Assembly: GCA_001247695.2 (NCBI GenBank)
Contig: LGRX02012793.1
Span: forward strand, 1-64,000
Origin: Cymbomonas tetramitiformis
Lineage: Eukaryota; Chlorophyta; Pyramimonadophyceae; Pyramimonadales; Pyramimonadaceae
DNA length: 64,000 nucleotides
Direction: 5' to 3'
The position numbers were made by a program, and so were the translations under genes. Below the pieces are notes generated by a model. The model searched no databases and was not told the DNA's origin. It saw only the letters and a program-made list of their open reading frames with translations. Of the stretch, positions 23,032 to 34,098 are shown piece after piece (within the stretch, counting starts at the first letter, position 1; every line of letters begins with the position of its first letter).

Positions 23032-24869
23032 TTTTGGAATAGAAAAGTGACCTTCCTGGAATAGAAATTTGAATTCTGAATTTTAATTTACAGATCTGCC
23101 TAAAAAATTCTTCCGCCTTTCAAGAATGATATTTCCCAAAATTCCCCCCACCTCCTTCTGAAAATATAAAAGTTTCTTCAAAGATGTCATCAATCGACAC
23201 AATAATTATATCGTCACTTCGATCTCCGAAAGTCATGACGTGTCCGACCTCGTCCATGTGCGGCCGAAAAAGATATCAAAACACAACGCTGGCTCGCTGG
23301 ACAGTGACTTACGGGGGCCCGTAAGTCACTGTCCAGCTGCGTGAGATACAGGTCTGAGAAATATATACGAAGCACCAAAACTTAGCATACTGATTAAGAG
23401 GTGCGTTAGGAACAACATATTTTTTGCGCGCGCGAGATCCGTGCACAACCTGGGGTCTGGGACGCCGCGCATGGACGGGGGTCATTCGTGGGCACGCATC
23501 GAGCCAACCGCTCGACATACGCATCGCATAAACGCATCTTGCATATCACAAACCTTCCACGCATATCATATATGCATAAGGAACATATTTTGAGCATCTG
23601 ACAGCGCGCTGTCAGCTCTAGCGAAAACGCGGATGTCAACCGCGTCCACATTTTCGCTAGGGTTTCCTCCCTCATCCGCGCGCTCGCCAGCAAAGCGTGC
23701 GTGCGCAGCGGATGAGGGAAGCGACTAGCAAAATATTATCTAATGTGCGTTATCTTTTAACGGTAATTCGTATACACTGAAAAGCCCACTACAAATCTCG
23801 CTAAGGGCTGGCGCGTTCATACATGTGGGTATAGTGAACGTGAATTTACGATTTTCGCAACTTCCAAAAGTAGCGAACGGGGTTATCATTGCGCACGATG
23901 CGGATACCCACTGACTCAGTAGGAATATGTGATAATATTAGATACAAATAAGTTACTTAGATGTGCACACAATCTTAAAGATCTTCACTTGGCAGGACAG
24001 GGTCTCGCTGCGAGAGAGAGAGCGTTCCGCGGTAAGTCGAAAGTGCATATTTAATAAATCGCATCTGTACCCGTAATACGACAATGGGGAAAGTGTTTCG
24101 TCAGTGGGGAAATTGGAAGCGTTTGTACTGTACGAGTATCACGTATGCGTCTGTCGTCTCCCTTTGAAGATTCTCTCAACAAAATATATAAACGCAAGTC
24201 CCGAGAAAGCAGTCATATGCCACCCAAGAAATGTGGCGTAAACCACTTCAACCTTTTTCGCGGGTGCGCACGATTAAGTAGAGAAATTTACACGTTTTCA
24301 GCGAACGGTTAAGATGAATATCTTTATAATACCGAATTCTCTCCGACTAATGTCTCACGTACTGCATCGAAGATGGGAACTGCATTGCGCCACATCAGCT
24401 ACAGTTTTCGACATTCGATATCTCCAGCCTCTTATCGCCAGTTATATCCACGAAAGAGAAATTTATATTCTGAGGGGGTCGTGTACTTAACATATGACAT
24501 TTCCCAAAGCAATGTTCGCCCCCCCCAAGGTAGTCGGGGCACCTGTATGACCCCCTTGCCCCCCAAGGCATTGCATATAGTGACTGCTCGAAGGTACCAA
24601 ATTTTTAAAAATGTTATATCTAGGAATTTGTTCACCGCTTCAAGAAATTTGCATAAAATTTTTAACTATGAAATTGAACTGCCACATATCGTCTTTTTCG
24701 TGGACGAATAAAAAAACGAAAATTTTCCCCAATATTTCCCGATATACATATATCCCTTTGGCATCATTGTTATAATAATTTTTCGAGGGACGGTATAAAA
24801 TTTTCAGGCTGCATTAATTAATAAATTTTTTATTTTCTATTCCAGGAAGGTCACTTTTCTATTCCAAAA
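23032..24869. mobile_element. 1.84-kb TIR element with TA target duplication
   Basis: Perfect 33-bp terminal inverted repeats (left 23032-23064, begins TTTTGGAATAGAAAAG; right 24837-24869), flanked by TA at 23030-23031 and 24870-24871. Interior: a perfect 19-bp hairpin at 23297-23336, AT-rich DNA, and no transposase-like ORF (the largest frame, 24373-24711, has no recognisable motif). Superfamily uncertain; the TA duplication suggests Tc1/mariner-like mobilisation. Confidence 0.88.
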
Positions 24870-24871
24870 TA

Positions 24872-26851
24872 AATGCACACCCGGCCACCTGTACCGATGT
24901 CAGTTCATTGACTATGTCAGCAGGTTCATATTTGTCTATACCTTCGTACAGAAATCAGAATACTATACCTGCCTGGTTCATTTCTACGGCAGTTTGCATG
25001 CAATGGGGTATGCACCACAGTCCATTACACTCCGTACAGACTGTGCTCCAGAGATAGGTGACCCTCAGTGTGTTGCTTTCTATCAGAAGCATCGTATACT
25101 ACACCAAAAATCATCACCTACAGTACATACTGACAACCCTCATGCAGAGAATGCCATTGGCAAGATATCCGACATGGCTAAGGCATTACTTCTGGCGGCT
25201 GGCATGCCTGAGGACTACTGGCCTCTGGCTGCCACCCATGCTGGCTTCATATGGAACCTCTCAACTCATAAGAACATCTCTACTACACCGTTTCATCAAA
25301 TCAGAGGCTACCACTATGGCTATGCAAAACTGAAAGCTTTCGGCCAGAACTGCTATGTCATTATGTCTCAGCAGCAGAGGAACTCCAGACAGCCAGGCAT
25401 GTCCAGGAAGTCTCAGCGGGCGGCCTGGTCAGGCCGTCTTGTTGGTGTATCAGTCAGCTCTCTGGCATATAAGATCTTGGATACGGAGACAAATATGATA
25501 CACTATGTCGGCAAGCCTCACTGGATTCATAATCATCAGGACATGGGAGAGATCTTGGGCTCCTTTCCGGACCCGCATCAGGCAGAGCGGGAGTTTGATG
25601 CATCCTATGACAGACCTCAGCCTTTCCGTGACAGCTTTGACACAGCAGGCTCGAGGATGCATGGTATTGGTTCTTTCTTTGACGGGGAGGAGTCACATGC
25701 ATGTGTTCAGCTTATTCAGACAAATGGCACAGTTACCTGGACTATGGCAGTCAGATATGTATCACAGACATCGAATGGTCAGCACTATCGGGACCTATTG
25801 CACTATCTGGACTGCTACAGAAAACTAAATGGCATCAATGAACACTACCCTATCTGGACTATTGTGAAAGCTCGTCAGTCAATCAGAGCACCTATCTACA
25901 GTGCTCTTCTCATCTCCACCCACAGAGGCAACAGGAGGCCCTACGGTGTTATCCTGGAGCCCTGCCCCGACGAGCCGGCTGGCTGGCACATTGATCTGCC
26001 GGTCAACCTGATCATATTCCCATCTACTCATTCAGCGGCTTACCTGCCCTTCTCTGACAGCCTCAGCAGTGACCTCAGAGCAGAGTATATGTTTGGCAGT
26101 TTCAGCAGCATTGAGCAGTTCCTCACTGATGCCCCTACCTCTACTATTATCCATATGCTTGAGGTCTCGGCACCGGAGATTAAGCTACCTCACGGTGTCA
26201 AACAGGCCCTATCCTCACCGCAGTCTGAAGACTGGCTAAAGGCTATGGATCAGGAGGTTGGTGATATGGTTAATCAGGAAAAGCTCAAGCTAGGGACACC
26301 TCCAGCTGATGCACAGTACCTTACTACACTGTTTGTACTGTCTATGCCATTCAAACCCGACCCTACTGGAGCAGGCAAACCCTATCAGATATTTAAAGCC
26401 CGTATGGCTGGTGACGGCAGCAGAACTACAGGCTACCTTCCATGGGAGACCTCCACGGCTACCCCAGAAATATCAGCTTTCAGACTCCTATTTATATTTG
26501 CAGCTTTATTTCAGCTCCTGGTGGTGTCACATCTGGATGTGTCTCAGGCCTTTATGCATGCTAAGCTTGAGTTCCCCGTGTGGATTCAGTTTCCCTCTGG
26601 CTATACTTTTAAGGGTTACAGCTATGCATTACTTTCGTATGCACTATACGGTCTCAAAATTGCCGGTGCATCATGGCAAAGAATGGTTAAACAATTTATG
26701 CTCAGTTTCAAATACATGGGACACTCATTCAGGCAGTCTACACATGATGCCTGTATCTATTTCATCTACACGCCTACGGTTAAGGCTATGTGTGTGGTAT
26801 ATGTGGATGACTTTGGTATGGCCTGTTCCACGGCTCTTGAGAGAGCCTTCT
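24872..26851 (+). CDS. Copia integrase second half and RT palm
   Basis: Resumes the integrase with FIDYVSRFIFVYTF, LRTDCAPE (second Asp) and PHAENAIGK (catalytic Glu). Then a linker, then RT: LVVSHLDVSQAFMHAKLEF, YALYGLKIAGASW, and VVYVDDFGMA (the YVDD active site) near 26796-26825. Element E2 interrupts just downstream at 26852. Intact otherwise. Confidence 0.92.
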
Positions 26852-27896
26852 TGGCTACTATCCCGAGATCCTTGTGGGAGGACCTAGAACGCTAGATCCT
26901 CCCACAAGGATCACTTTTTCAATAATTTATTTAGGCGCCCCACGAGCTTTCTACAAGTCAACACCAAGGAATACTTTCCACATGGGACCTATACTAAATA
27001 GTATGGTGCGTGGTTTGACGAGAATCCATCATATATACTCCTAGCTAATGCATTTATAGCATGCCCCAACCAAATTTTGAACTGCTACGCCTTTTAAAGC
27101 TTCAAAAGCGGGGTGTATCTTCCATAATTTTTTGCCAATCGTATATCGATCCTTTGCCACCATAGAGATGATATATCTCAAGGTATGCATGTATATTAAT
27201 CATGTTTGGGTCAAAATACGACTTGGATAATGTATATTGGACACATCACACGAACGCGGTCACATGGGTAAGATATACACATTCCTTAAGTATGGGGATA
27301 ATTTCGCATTTTGAGCGTGAGTCTTGGTCCATTTTAAGCTTTAAGGCTAGATCTTTGCCTTGGTGAGCACTTCAGTACTTTAATATGACTTCAAAGTCTC
27401 CTTGGGATTTTTTGGGGATTTTTTGAACGGTTAGAACTACCGCTAGAGGTTCTAGAATATGATTTTCAGACCCTGATAATGATGGAAATATTGAAGTTCG
27501 ACGGTACTACACCATGGCATGCGCATATGCGGTGATTAATCCGGCTAGTATGATATTAAAGGGCTTACAAAATTAGTTTTGGTCATATTCTCGAGGGTTA
27601 ACAACATACGCACCAACCCGAGCTCGTGTAGCAAGGCCTAGAGTTGTCGGTACCCTAGATCCTTGTGGTAGGATCTAGCATTTTGATTAAAATTCTGTGA
27701 AAGCACCCACCCAAACCACGCTAAGATTAAAGGTCAAACCATCGACATTTCAAGCAAAGAAATGTTATAGATAATTCGAAAGGTTCATAAATGTTGCCCC
27801 AAAGCATATGCCGGGCCACTATATACGGCATACAAGGTCGCCATGCCCATTTGTGCTAGATTCTTGTGGGAGGATCTGAATTAAGGATAGTAGCCA
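26852..27896. mobile_element. TIR element E2 of the TGGCTACTRYCC family
   Basis: 1,045 bp. TGGCTACTATCC at 26852 and GGATAGTAGCCA ending 27896, flanked by TTCT at 26848-26851 and 27897-27900. Hairpins use the stem GATCCT/AGGATC with loops such as CCCACA: near 26868-26885, 26895-26912, 27657-27674 and 27863-27880. The interior is AT-rich and non-coding. Confidence 0.9.
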
Positions 27897-27900
27897 TTCT

Positions 27901-29189
27901 GGACTGCTTTCAGAGCAACCTTTAAGGCCAAACACCTGGGCCCTATATCCTCTATCCTTCAGATGACAGTACAGCATGATGATCAGGGGGTATACCTCAA
28001 TCAGTCACGGCAGATTAAAGACCTTATGCCAGCTAATAACATACCCGAGAGGCTCTTCCGCACCCCTATGGACTCTAAACTGGTGATAACGAAACCAGCA
28101 GACCCTGACCTCACACTGGTCAAGCCCTATCGGTCTATCCTTGGGTCTTTGCTCTGGCACAGCGGAACTTCACGGCCAGATATCTACTATGCAGTTATCT
28201 ACCTATCACAGCTTGTGGCCTGTCCCTCAGAGGACTCGATGAAAGCCCTTATCAGAATTGCACAGTATCTGGACTGCACGGCACACTACAGGATGGCCTT
28301 CTACTACCCTGATAGGCCAGCACGTGTGCTCACACTCTTTGTGTACTCCGATGCTGACCTGGCCAGAGATTTGGAAAACTCAGCCATATCATACTCTGGC
28401 ATGGTTATATTCTTCTGTGGTATGGTTCTACAATATGGTACAGTCAGACAGACTATCACAGCGACATCATCTACAGGTTCAGAATATGTTGCAGCATCTA
28501 CTGCAGCTCAGCGGGTGGTGTCTCTCATGTTTATGCTGACAGAAATATTCGGGTATATTCAGCACCCTATTCAGGGACAACCGCCCTCTACTACTGGCCT
28601 TGATTCTGAAATCACTGCAGCAGAACGGGTCGCCACTGATATTGCATTCAGTTACCCTGGATTACAGCCAGGCACCCTCCTTACTAAACTTCTGGACTAT
28701 ACTACACCTACGGGTACAGGAGTCGGTGGTGTCAGGCCTGATGGCAAATCAGTAACGGATGAGCTCGAGATATATTCAGAGTCAGACCGCAAGCCAGTGG
28801 ACTATCAGAATACGAGGAGCACAGAGTACCTCCCAGCCTCAGCTGCCTGCCCCAGATTAGAGCTTCCAGTTCCTCTTCTCCTGGATAATGATGCATGCAG
28901 GTCTATTGCTGAAAACATCCCACTATCCCAGAAAATCAAACATGTTCTGGTCAGGTTCCATATGCTCAGAGATTTTGTCAGACTGGGCTGGATTATGTGC
29001 TGGAGGGTACCTTCGGAGAAGAACTTGGCTGACCCCTACACCAAGCCAGTTCCTCCCACCAACAAGAACACCGTGCCCTACTTCAACATGCTCTTTGACA
29101 GCTACATGGATATGCAAAAGGCAGTTATTCAGGCTGCCAGATCTTTTGGATTTTCGACATGGAGGCCTACTCAGAAAGCAGCAGCATGA
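27901..29189 (+). CDS. Copia RT thumb and RNase H
   Basis: Continues the RT frame (AFRATFKAKHLGP, then YRSILGSLLWHSGTSRPDI and IYLSQL), followed by Copia RNase H: TLFVYSDADLARD, ATSSTGSEYVA, DNDACRSIAEN, HMLRDFVRLGWIMCW, and EKNLADPYTKP near the end. It stops at 29187-29189. No break was seen. Confidence 0.92.
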
Positions 29190-29724
29190 TCTGACTGTGA
29201 GTACCCTCTGATTTGTCCTGTTTTGGGTTTTGTATCTGACTGTGCTCTGCAGGTACTTTGTTGCAGGTACTTTATAATTTGGTTTTGAAAAATATATATA
29301 CGGAATACAACCAGCTGATAGATTGACAGTTAGCCTAGAGGTTTAGCAAGCATGCACAAGACCTGTTATGTGAATGTTGCATGCCGTGCCTTGACTCCTA
29401 CGACCTTACGTGTACCCTTCGGGGACCCGTGACCGGCACCTGTCTCGTACGTGAGAGCCTCTGCCTCCACCAGCTGTGACCCTCCCTACATCTTCCTTTG
29501 TCTGTAAATCTGACGGTGATGGGGTGACCTGGACCTGCCTTCGGGTACAGTATGGTAGATATCAAGGTAAGGTTTGCGCGGAGTCCAAAAATGCAAAAAC
29601 TTTTCAAAAATCTTTTATTTGATAAATAGGTTGCCCAGAGCACCCTGTACATATTGCGCACTTCAGGGATCAAATTGACCACGTTAATGAAAAGTTATGG
29701 TCGATACCGCTCGGTCACCCCCCA
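29190..29724. other. Copia 3' flank; no gene
   Basis: Could hold the Copia 3' LTR (TCTGACTGTG and GCAGGTACTTT are each repeated), but with no second copy this is not testable here. No ORF with protein character. Confidence 0.4.
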
Positions 29725-32267
29725 TGGCTACTGCCCGGTGGGAAAGTACTATTACAAGTACTTTACTAAAATTGCGTGATATCTTATATACTTGGTGATA
29801 TGGGTCGTTTCACATCTTTGAAAATTCATTTACGACCCTTTTTAATTTCCCAAATGACTCACACGTGCCGTTATCAAGTTTAGGTTGGTGTATTTATAGC
29901 ATACTTTTAGGGTGTGAAAAGCCAGAAAATAATTAATTTCTGAAAGTACTGTCACAAGTACTTTCGACTAGATGTGTTATTAGGTGCTGTTAATGGGCCT
30001 AGGATGTCGAGTAAAGCGGTGCCCAACATTATTGGGACCTTGTTTGAACGTGTGCTACGTTACATGCTATTATGATAAAGGTTGGGGCTCAAATCACGTG
30101 GTGATGTGGGCCGCGCTCATCAAATACAGAAAAAATCGTGATTTTCATAGTCACCGTCCATATGGTGCACGCCATGTGTGGGTGCATGGTGACCGCATAT
30201 GTGAATGTATAGAGCTCGTTAACAATCCTAAAATTCGATATACTACCATAGATGAGTGTCCTTTGAGTTGAGGGGTTTAATCCATGTTTAGCTTGCACAA
30301 TTTATGGCATTCCTCCCAAGCGGAATGCTGGTAATAGACTCCACAATAATGCCATTTTGGCCACATTCAAACCCAAACCCAAATTGCCATAACTGCCTCG
30401 ATATTGCGATCCATGTGAGTTATAAAGTGATGTATATATCAAATATATCGATATTAACATTAGTGCATGACCGTACTAGTATCACACCGCTTGCGGAACC
30501 GATTTGGATCAACCCTACTATTAAACAATAGATTTCCAGACACACTGCCACGTTTAATTTCAGGAAAATTAATTTTGGAGCCTAATTACTCCAACTGCAC
30601 GATTTTTTATTTCCGACCTTCTTAAACTTCAATGTGAACACGTAGAGGCCACTATGTTCCCACTCAGAAAGTCAGAATGATAGCAGCGCACATTCCTAAC
30701 ATATTACACACTCAGTGGTTACTCTGGTAAGATAACATAAAAGTAGGGTCTTGCTATGGTGTTTCGATCAAGGTCCAAAAAATGGGTCTCGTAGTCCACA
30801 ACATCGTTACAAATCATCTCCGAGCGATACTCGGTACAAGGGTGCCCATTGGGAGAATCCATGCCATGCTACTTGTGTATGCGTACTAGTACGCTGTCTG
30901 CTAGGCCCTGAACTCTCTTCAAAACTCAAATATGCACCTTAGACATCGTTCGGGGTCCCAAAAAATGGGTCTCGTAGTCCACAACATCGTTACAAATCAT
31001 CTCCGAGCGATACTCGGTACAAGGGTGCCCATTGGGAGAATCCATGCCATGCTACTTGTGTCGATGCGTACTAGTACGCTGTCTGCTTCTCTGCTAGGCC
31101 ATGGACTCTCTTCAAAACTCAAATATGCACCTTAGACATCGTTCGGGGTCCCAAAAAATGGGTCTCGCAGTCCACAACATCATTACAAATAATATCCGAG
31201 CGATACTCGGTATAAGGGTGCCCATTGGGAGAATCCATGCCATGCTACTTGTGTATGCGTACTAGTACGCTGTCTGCTAGGCCTTGAACTCTCTTCAAAA
31301 CTCAAATATGCACCTTAGACATCGTTCGGGGTCCCAAAAATGGGTCTCGTAGTCCACAACATCGTTACAAATCATCTCCGAGCGATACTCGGTACAAGGG
31401 TGCCCATTGGGAGAATCCATGCCATGCTACTTGTGTATGCGTACTAGTACGCTTTCTGCTAGGCCCTGGACTCTCTTCAAAACTCCAATATGCACCTTAG
31501 ACATCGTTCGGGGTCCCAAAAAATGGGTCTCGTAGTCCACAACATCATTACAAATAATATCCGAGCGATACTCGGTATAAGGGTGCCCATTGGGAGAATC
31601 CATGCCATGCTACTTGTGTATGCGTACTAGTACGCTATTTGCTAGGCCTTGAACTCTCTTCAAAACTCAAATATGCACCTAAGACATCGTTCGGGGTCCC
31701 AAAAAATGGGTCTCATAGTCCACAACATCATTACAAATCATCTCCGAGCGATACTCGGTATAAGGGTGCCCATTGGGAGAATCCACGGCATGCTACTTGT
31801 GTACCCTAACCTACCATAAGATCGCTTAGTTTAAACACAGTTGTAGGGCTGGGTTTAACCCGCAACTTATCATACATGCCATCATGTCATCGATCAGGTT
31901 TATTGTTACATACATGATTAGATGCGATATATAGTTATAATTTGAGTGATCGCCAGCTTGTCCATCGGCCAATGTGTGCTTTTAAAAAATTCAAAAGGTC
32001 AGGACACTATCTTAGCAACTACAAAACAATGGAATGTGACAAAAAATGCTACCCCCTTGGCTTCTAGCATCCATTGAGAAGGCTACAAGTGGAAAGCCGA
32101 CCAATGGGGCATAAGACAACTCAGTTTAGGTCCTTACGGGACTGGGATATGATTGGTAGCCCCCCCAAATAATGGGAAGACCCCTAAAAACATTATGCCG
32201 TGAAAGTACTTGTGACAGTACTTTCGGCGTCGAAAGTACTATTACCAGTACTTTCGGGCAGTAGCCA
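29725..32267. mobile_element. TIR element E3 of the TGGCTACTRYCC family
   Basis: 2,543 bp. TGGCTACTGCCC at 29725 and GGGCAGTAGCCA ending 32267. The left flank is CCCA; the right flank shows only one C before the gap, so the duplication cannot be confirmed. Hairpins use the stem AGTACT/AGTACT: 29748-29765 (loop ATTACA), 29946-29963 (GTCACA), near 32205-32222 and 32235-32252. It holds the six-unit array at 30783-31800. Non-coding. Confidence 0.82.
30750..31800. repeat. ~185-bp tandem repeat, six units
   Basis: TGGGTCTCGTAGTCCACAAC starts near 30783, 30967, 31160, 31341, 31525 and 31707. Each unit holds CCGAGCGATACTCGG (a 5-bp stem) and most hold GCGTACTAGTACGC, a perfect 14-bp palindrome. Units are nearly identical, which implies recent amplification or homogenisation. 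Confidence 0.92.
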
Positions 32268-32268
32268 C

Positions 32269-32309
32269 NNNNNNNNNNNNNNNNNNNNNNNNNNNNNNNN
32301 NNNNNNNNN
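32269..32309. other. assembly gap (41 Ns)
   Basis: Lies exactly between the right end of E3 and the LTR of the minus-strand element, so both target duplications there are hidden. Confidence 1.
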
Positions 32310-32518
32310 ATATATAGTTTGGCGGTAATATATATCTAACTGGAGAGATAAACCCTGAGTTAAGGGTTACGATATCAGAACGGTAAAAAGTCCCTTGATA
32401 AAGAAGAGAGATAACATAAATACCTAACGGGTGTTTCCCGTCTACTGGTGACGGTCACCCAGCCTACTATAGGAAGTGACATGTGACAGTTTCGGGTGTC
32501 ACAGTGTCAAATCCAGCA
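32310..32518 (-). repeat. 3' LTR of element W (edge in gap)
   Basis: Matches 36123-36330 with few differences. The inner edge abuts CACCACC, the polypurine end read from the minus strand. Confidence 0.85.
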
Positions 32519-32770
32519 CACCACCTAGGGTGGTGACCGGAGCTAGTAGTGAAACGAAGCAACAAACTCCCTACTCAACTTCAGGAGGAAACTGTAGCAC
32601 AGCTGGGGGCCTGTACTCTTGGTCAGGGCGGTCCCAGCTCACAGCAAAGATTGTCAGACAGTGCTGTTAGGTGCTAAAACCCTAAACACAGCTCAAATTT
32701 TGAGAGCTCTTCCGCACATCTAGGAAGCTAATCTCTCGCTAATCTCTAGGCAGGCACGGTGCAAGCAATC

Positions 32771-33448
32771 TCAGCCACTAGAGGTCCCCGGAACTGGCCG
32801 GCCAGCCCGGAGCAGCGTGAGGGTGAGGTAGTTGCCGGCCTCCGGGGCCGCCGGTGGGAAATCATGCGTAGACGAAATTGAGGAATTGTCGATCTCAGCC
32901 GCGGAGTCCCCAGAGCTTGGCGCCTCGTCCTCGGACGAGTACGGCGGTGGCGGGTAAGGCGGTGAAGGTGGAACTGGTGGATCAGGATCCACGAGCTCCG
33001 GCGGTAGCGGGAGAGAGCCGTGGGAGCGGAATCCTTGTCGTAGCGCCCGCGCCTGCCTCCGTGGCGGTATAGCACTCAGCACCGCACCACCCACTGCGTC
33101 GCCAAGATCGTCGTGAAACGGCGCAGGTGGTGAAGTCGCCGCAGTTGGGACTGCAGAAGCAGCCCACGCAGCACCACCGACCGGCGGAGCCGTGCATGCG
33201 CGTGCATCGGGACCACCGACACCGGAAACGGTGTGCGGTGCGGCGGTAGCACAAATCACGAAAAGTGCACACACCAAGGATGAGGTAAGTAAAGACCCAC
33301 CAAAGCCTGGAATGCCCCTCCCACAGCCGTACCGCGGCCGCGGCAGCGCAATCGAGGCATCCTCGCCGTCGTCGTCGCTCGTGATGTAGGTTGCGGGCTC
33401 GTAGCCCATCACGCCCTCCGGTGCCTCGACCGCGGAGAGCAAGTTCAT
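32771..33448 (-). pseudogene. Gag C-terminal part of element W, with one hydrophobic helix
   Basis: Reads NLLSAVEAPEGVMGYE, an acidic patch (SDDDGEDAS), then a strongly hydrophobic helix (LLTSSLVCALFVICATAAP) and a Pro/Ser-rich tail. It corresponds to the end of the Gag in elements Y and Z and is cut off from the rest by the insertion at 33460-34098. Confidence 0.65.
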
Positions 33449-33459
33449 GCTTACTGGCT

Positions 33460-34098
33460 ATTACCCTTCGGGTGGCTTAAGCCACCCTAACAGCGATTTA
33501 GGGTGGCTTAAGCCACCTTAACGTTTTCAATTATTACGGGAGCTATCGGTACCGGAAACTAGATTTTTTTAGCTCAAAATGACGGCGACAATATCTTCTT
33601 TTAGACACTATATGCACTATTCGGCGAGCCCAAGTTCCCGGTGAGCAATTTTGGGAAGTATCCAAGAGGGTGCAACATTTAGTGAAATTTGAGCGATTTC
33701 CCCCGGTTTTTGCATACCCATGCTACTTCAACCGAGATTTTGAGGGTCAAGATGACCTCGGATCAAACTTTTGGCAACACACTGCAGAAAGAGCAGCTCG
33801 AGATCTTGACATCATAGGTCTCCAAATTTTGAAAAGCGCCTTCGAGGAAGCCCCCGTGAGCTATTTGGCTTAAGGTGGCTTAAGCCATCTTAAGGAAAAT
33901 TGGGAAATACCCACCCTACTTCAACCGAGATTTTGAGGGTCAAGATGAACTCAGATCAAACTTTTGATAAGACACTGCAGAAAGAGCAACTCAAGATCTT
34001 GACGACGCAGGTCTCAAAATTTTGAAAGCATCGCCGAGGAAGCCCCAATGAGCCCTTCAAGTTAAGGTGGCTTATTAAGCCACCTTAAGCTGTGGGTA
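33460..34098. mobile_element. ~640-bp insertion with palindromic ends and internal duplication
   Basis: Inverted ends CTATTACCC (33458-33466) and GGGTAATAG (34095-34103) surround perfect palindromes GGTGGCTTAAGCCACC at 33471-33486 and 33502-33517, with variants near 33872 and 34066. The inside holds two diverged ~165-bp copies (about 33716-33895 and 33911-34070) sharing TTCAACCGAGATTTTGAGGG. Flanks GCTTACTGG and GCATTACGG may be a decayed 9-bp duplication. Non-coding. Confidence 0.6.

Larger units (their letters stand above)
19820..29189 (+). mobile_element. Ty1/Copia-type retrotransposon carrying three DNA-transposon insertions
   Basis: Order: unusual Gag, protease, integrase, RT, RNase H, which is the Copia order. 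It is split by TIR elements at 19868-20540, 23032-24869 and 26852-27896; taking out each with one target duplication joins the frame exactly. Apart from a shift in the Gag region near 20700-20880 and a stop at 21669, the coding part is close to intact. I found no pair of LTRs, so the ends are not defined; sequence to about 29400 may be the 3' LTR. Confidence 0.88.

Noticed and set aside
30784..31135. Short ORFs in the E3 tandem array
   Set aside because: They repeat with the array and end at its unit boundaries; no coding signal.
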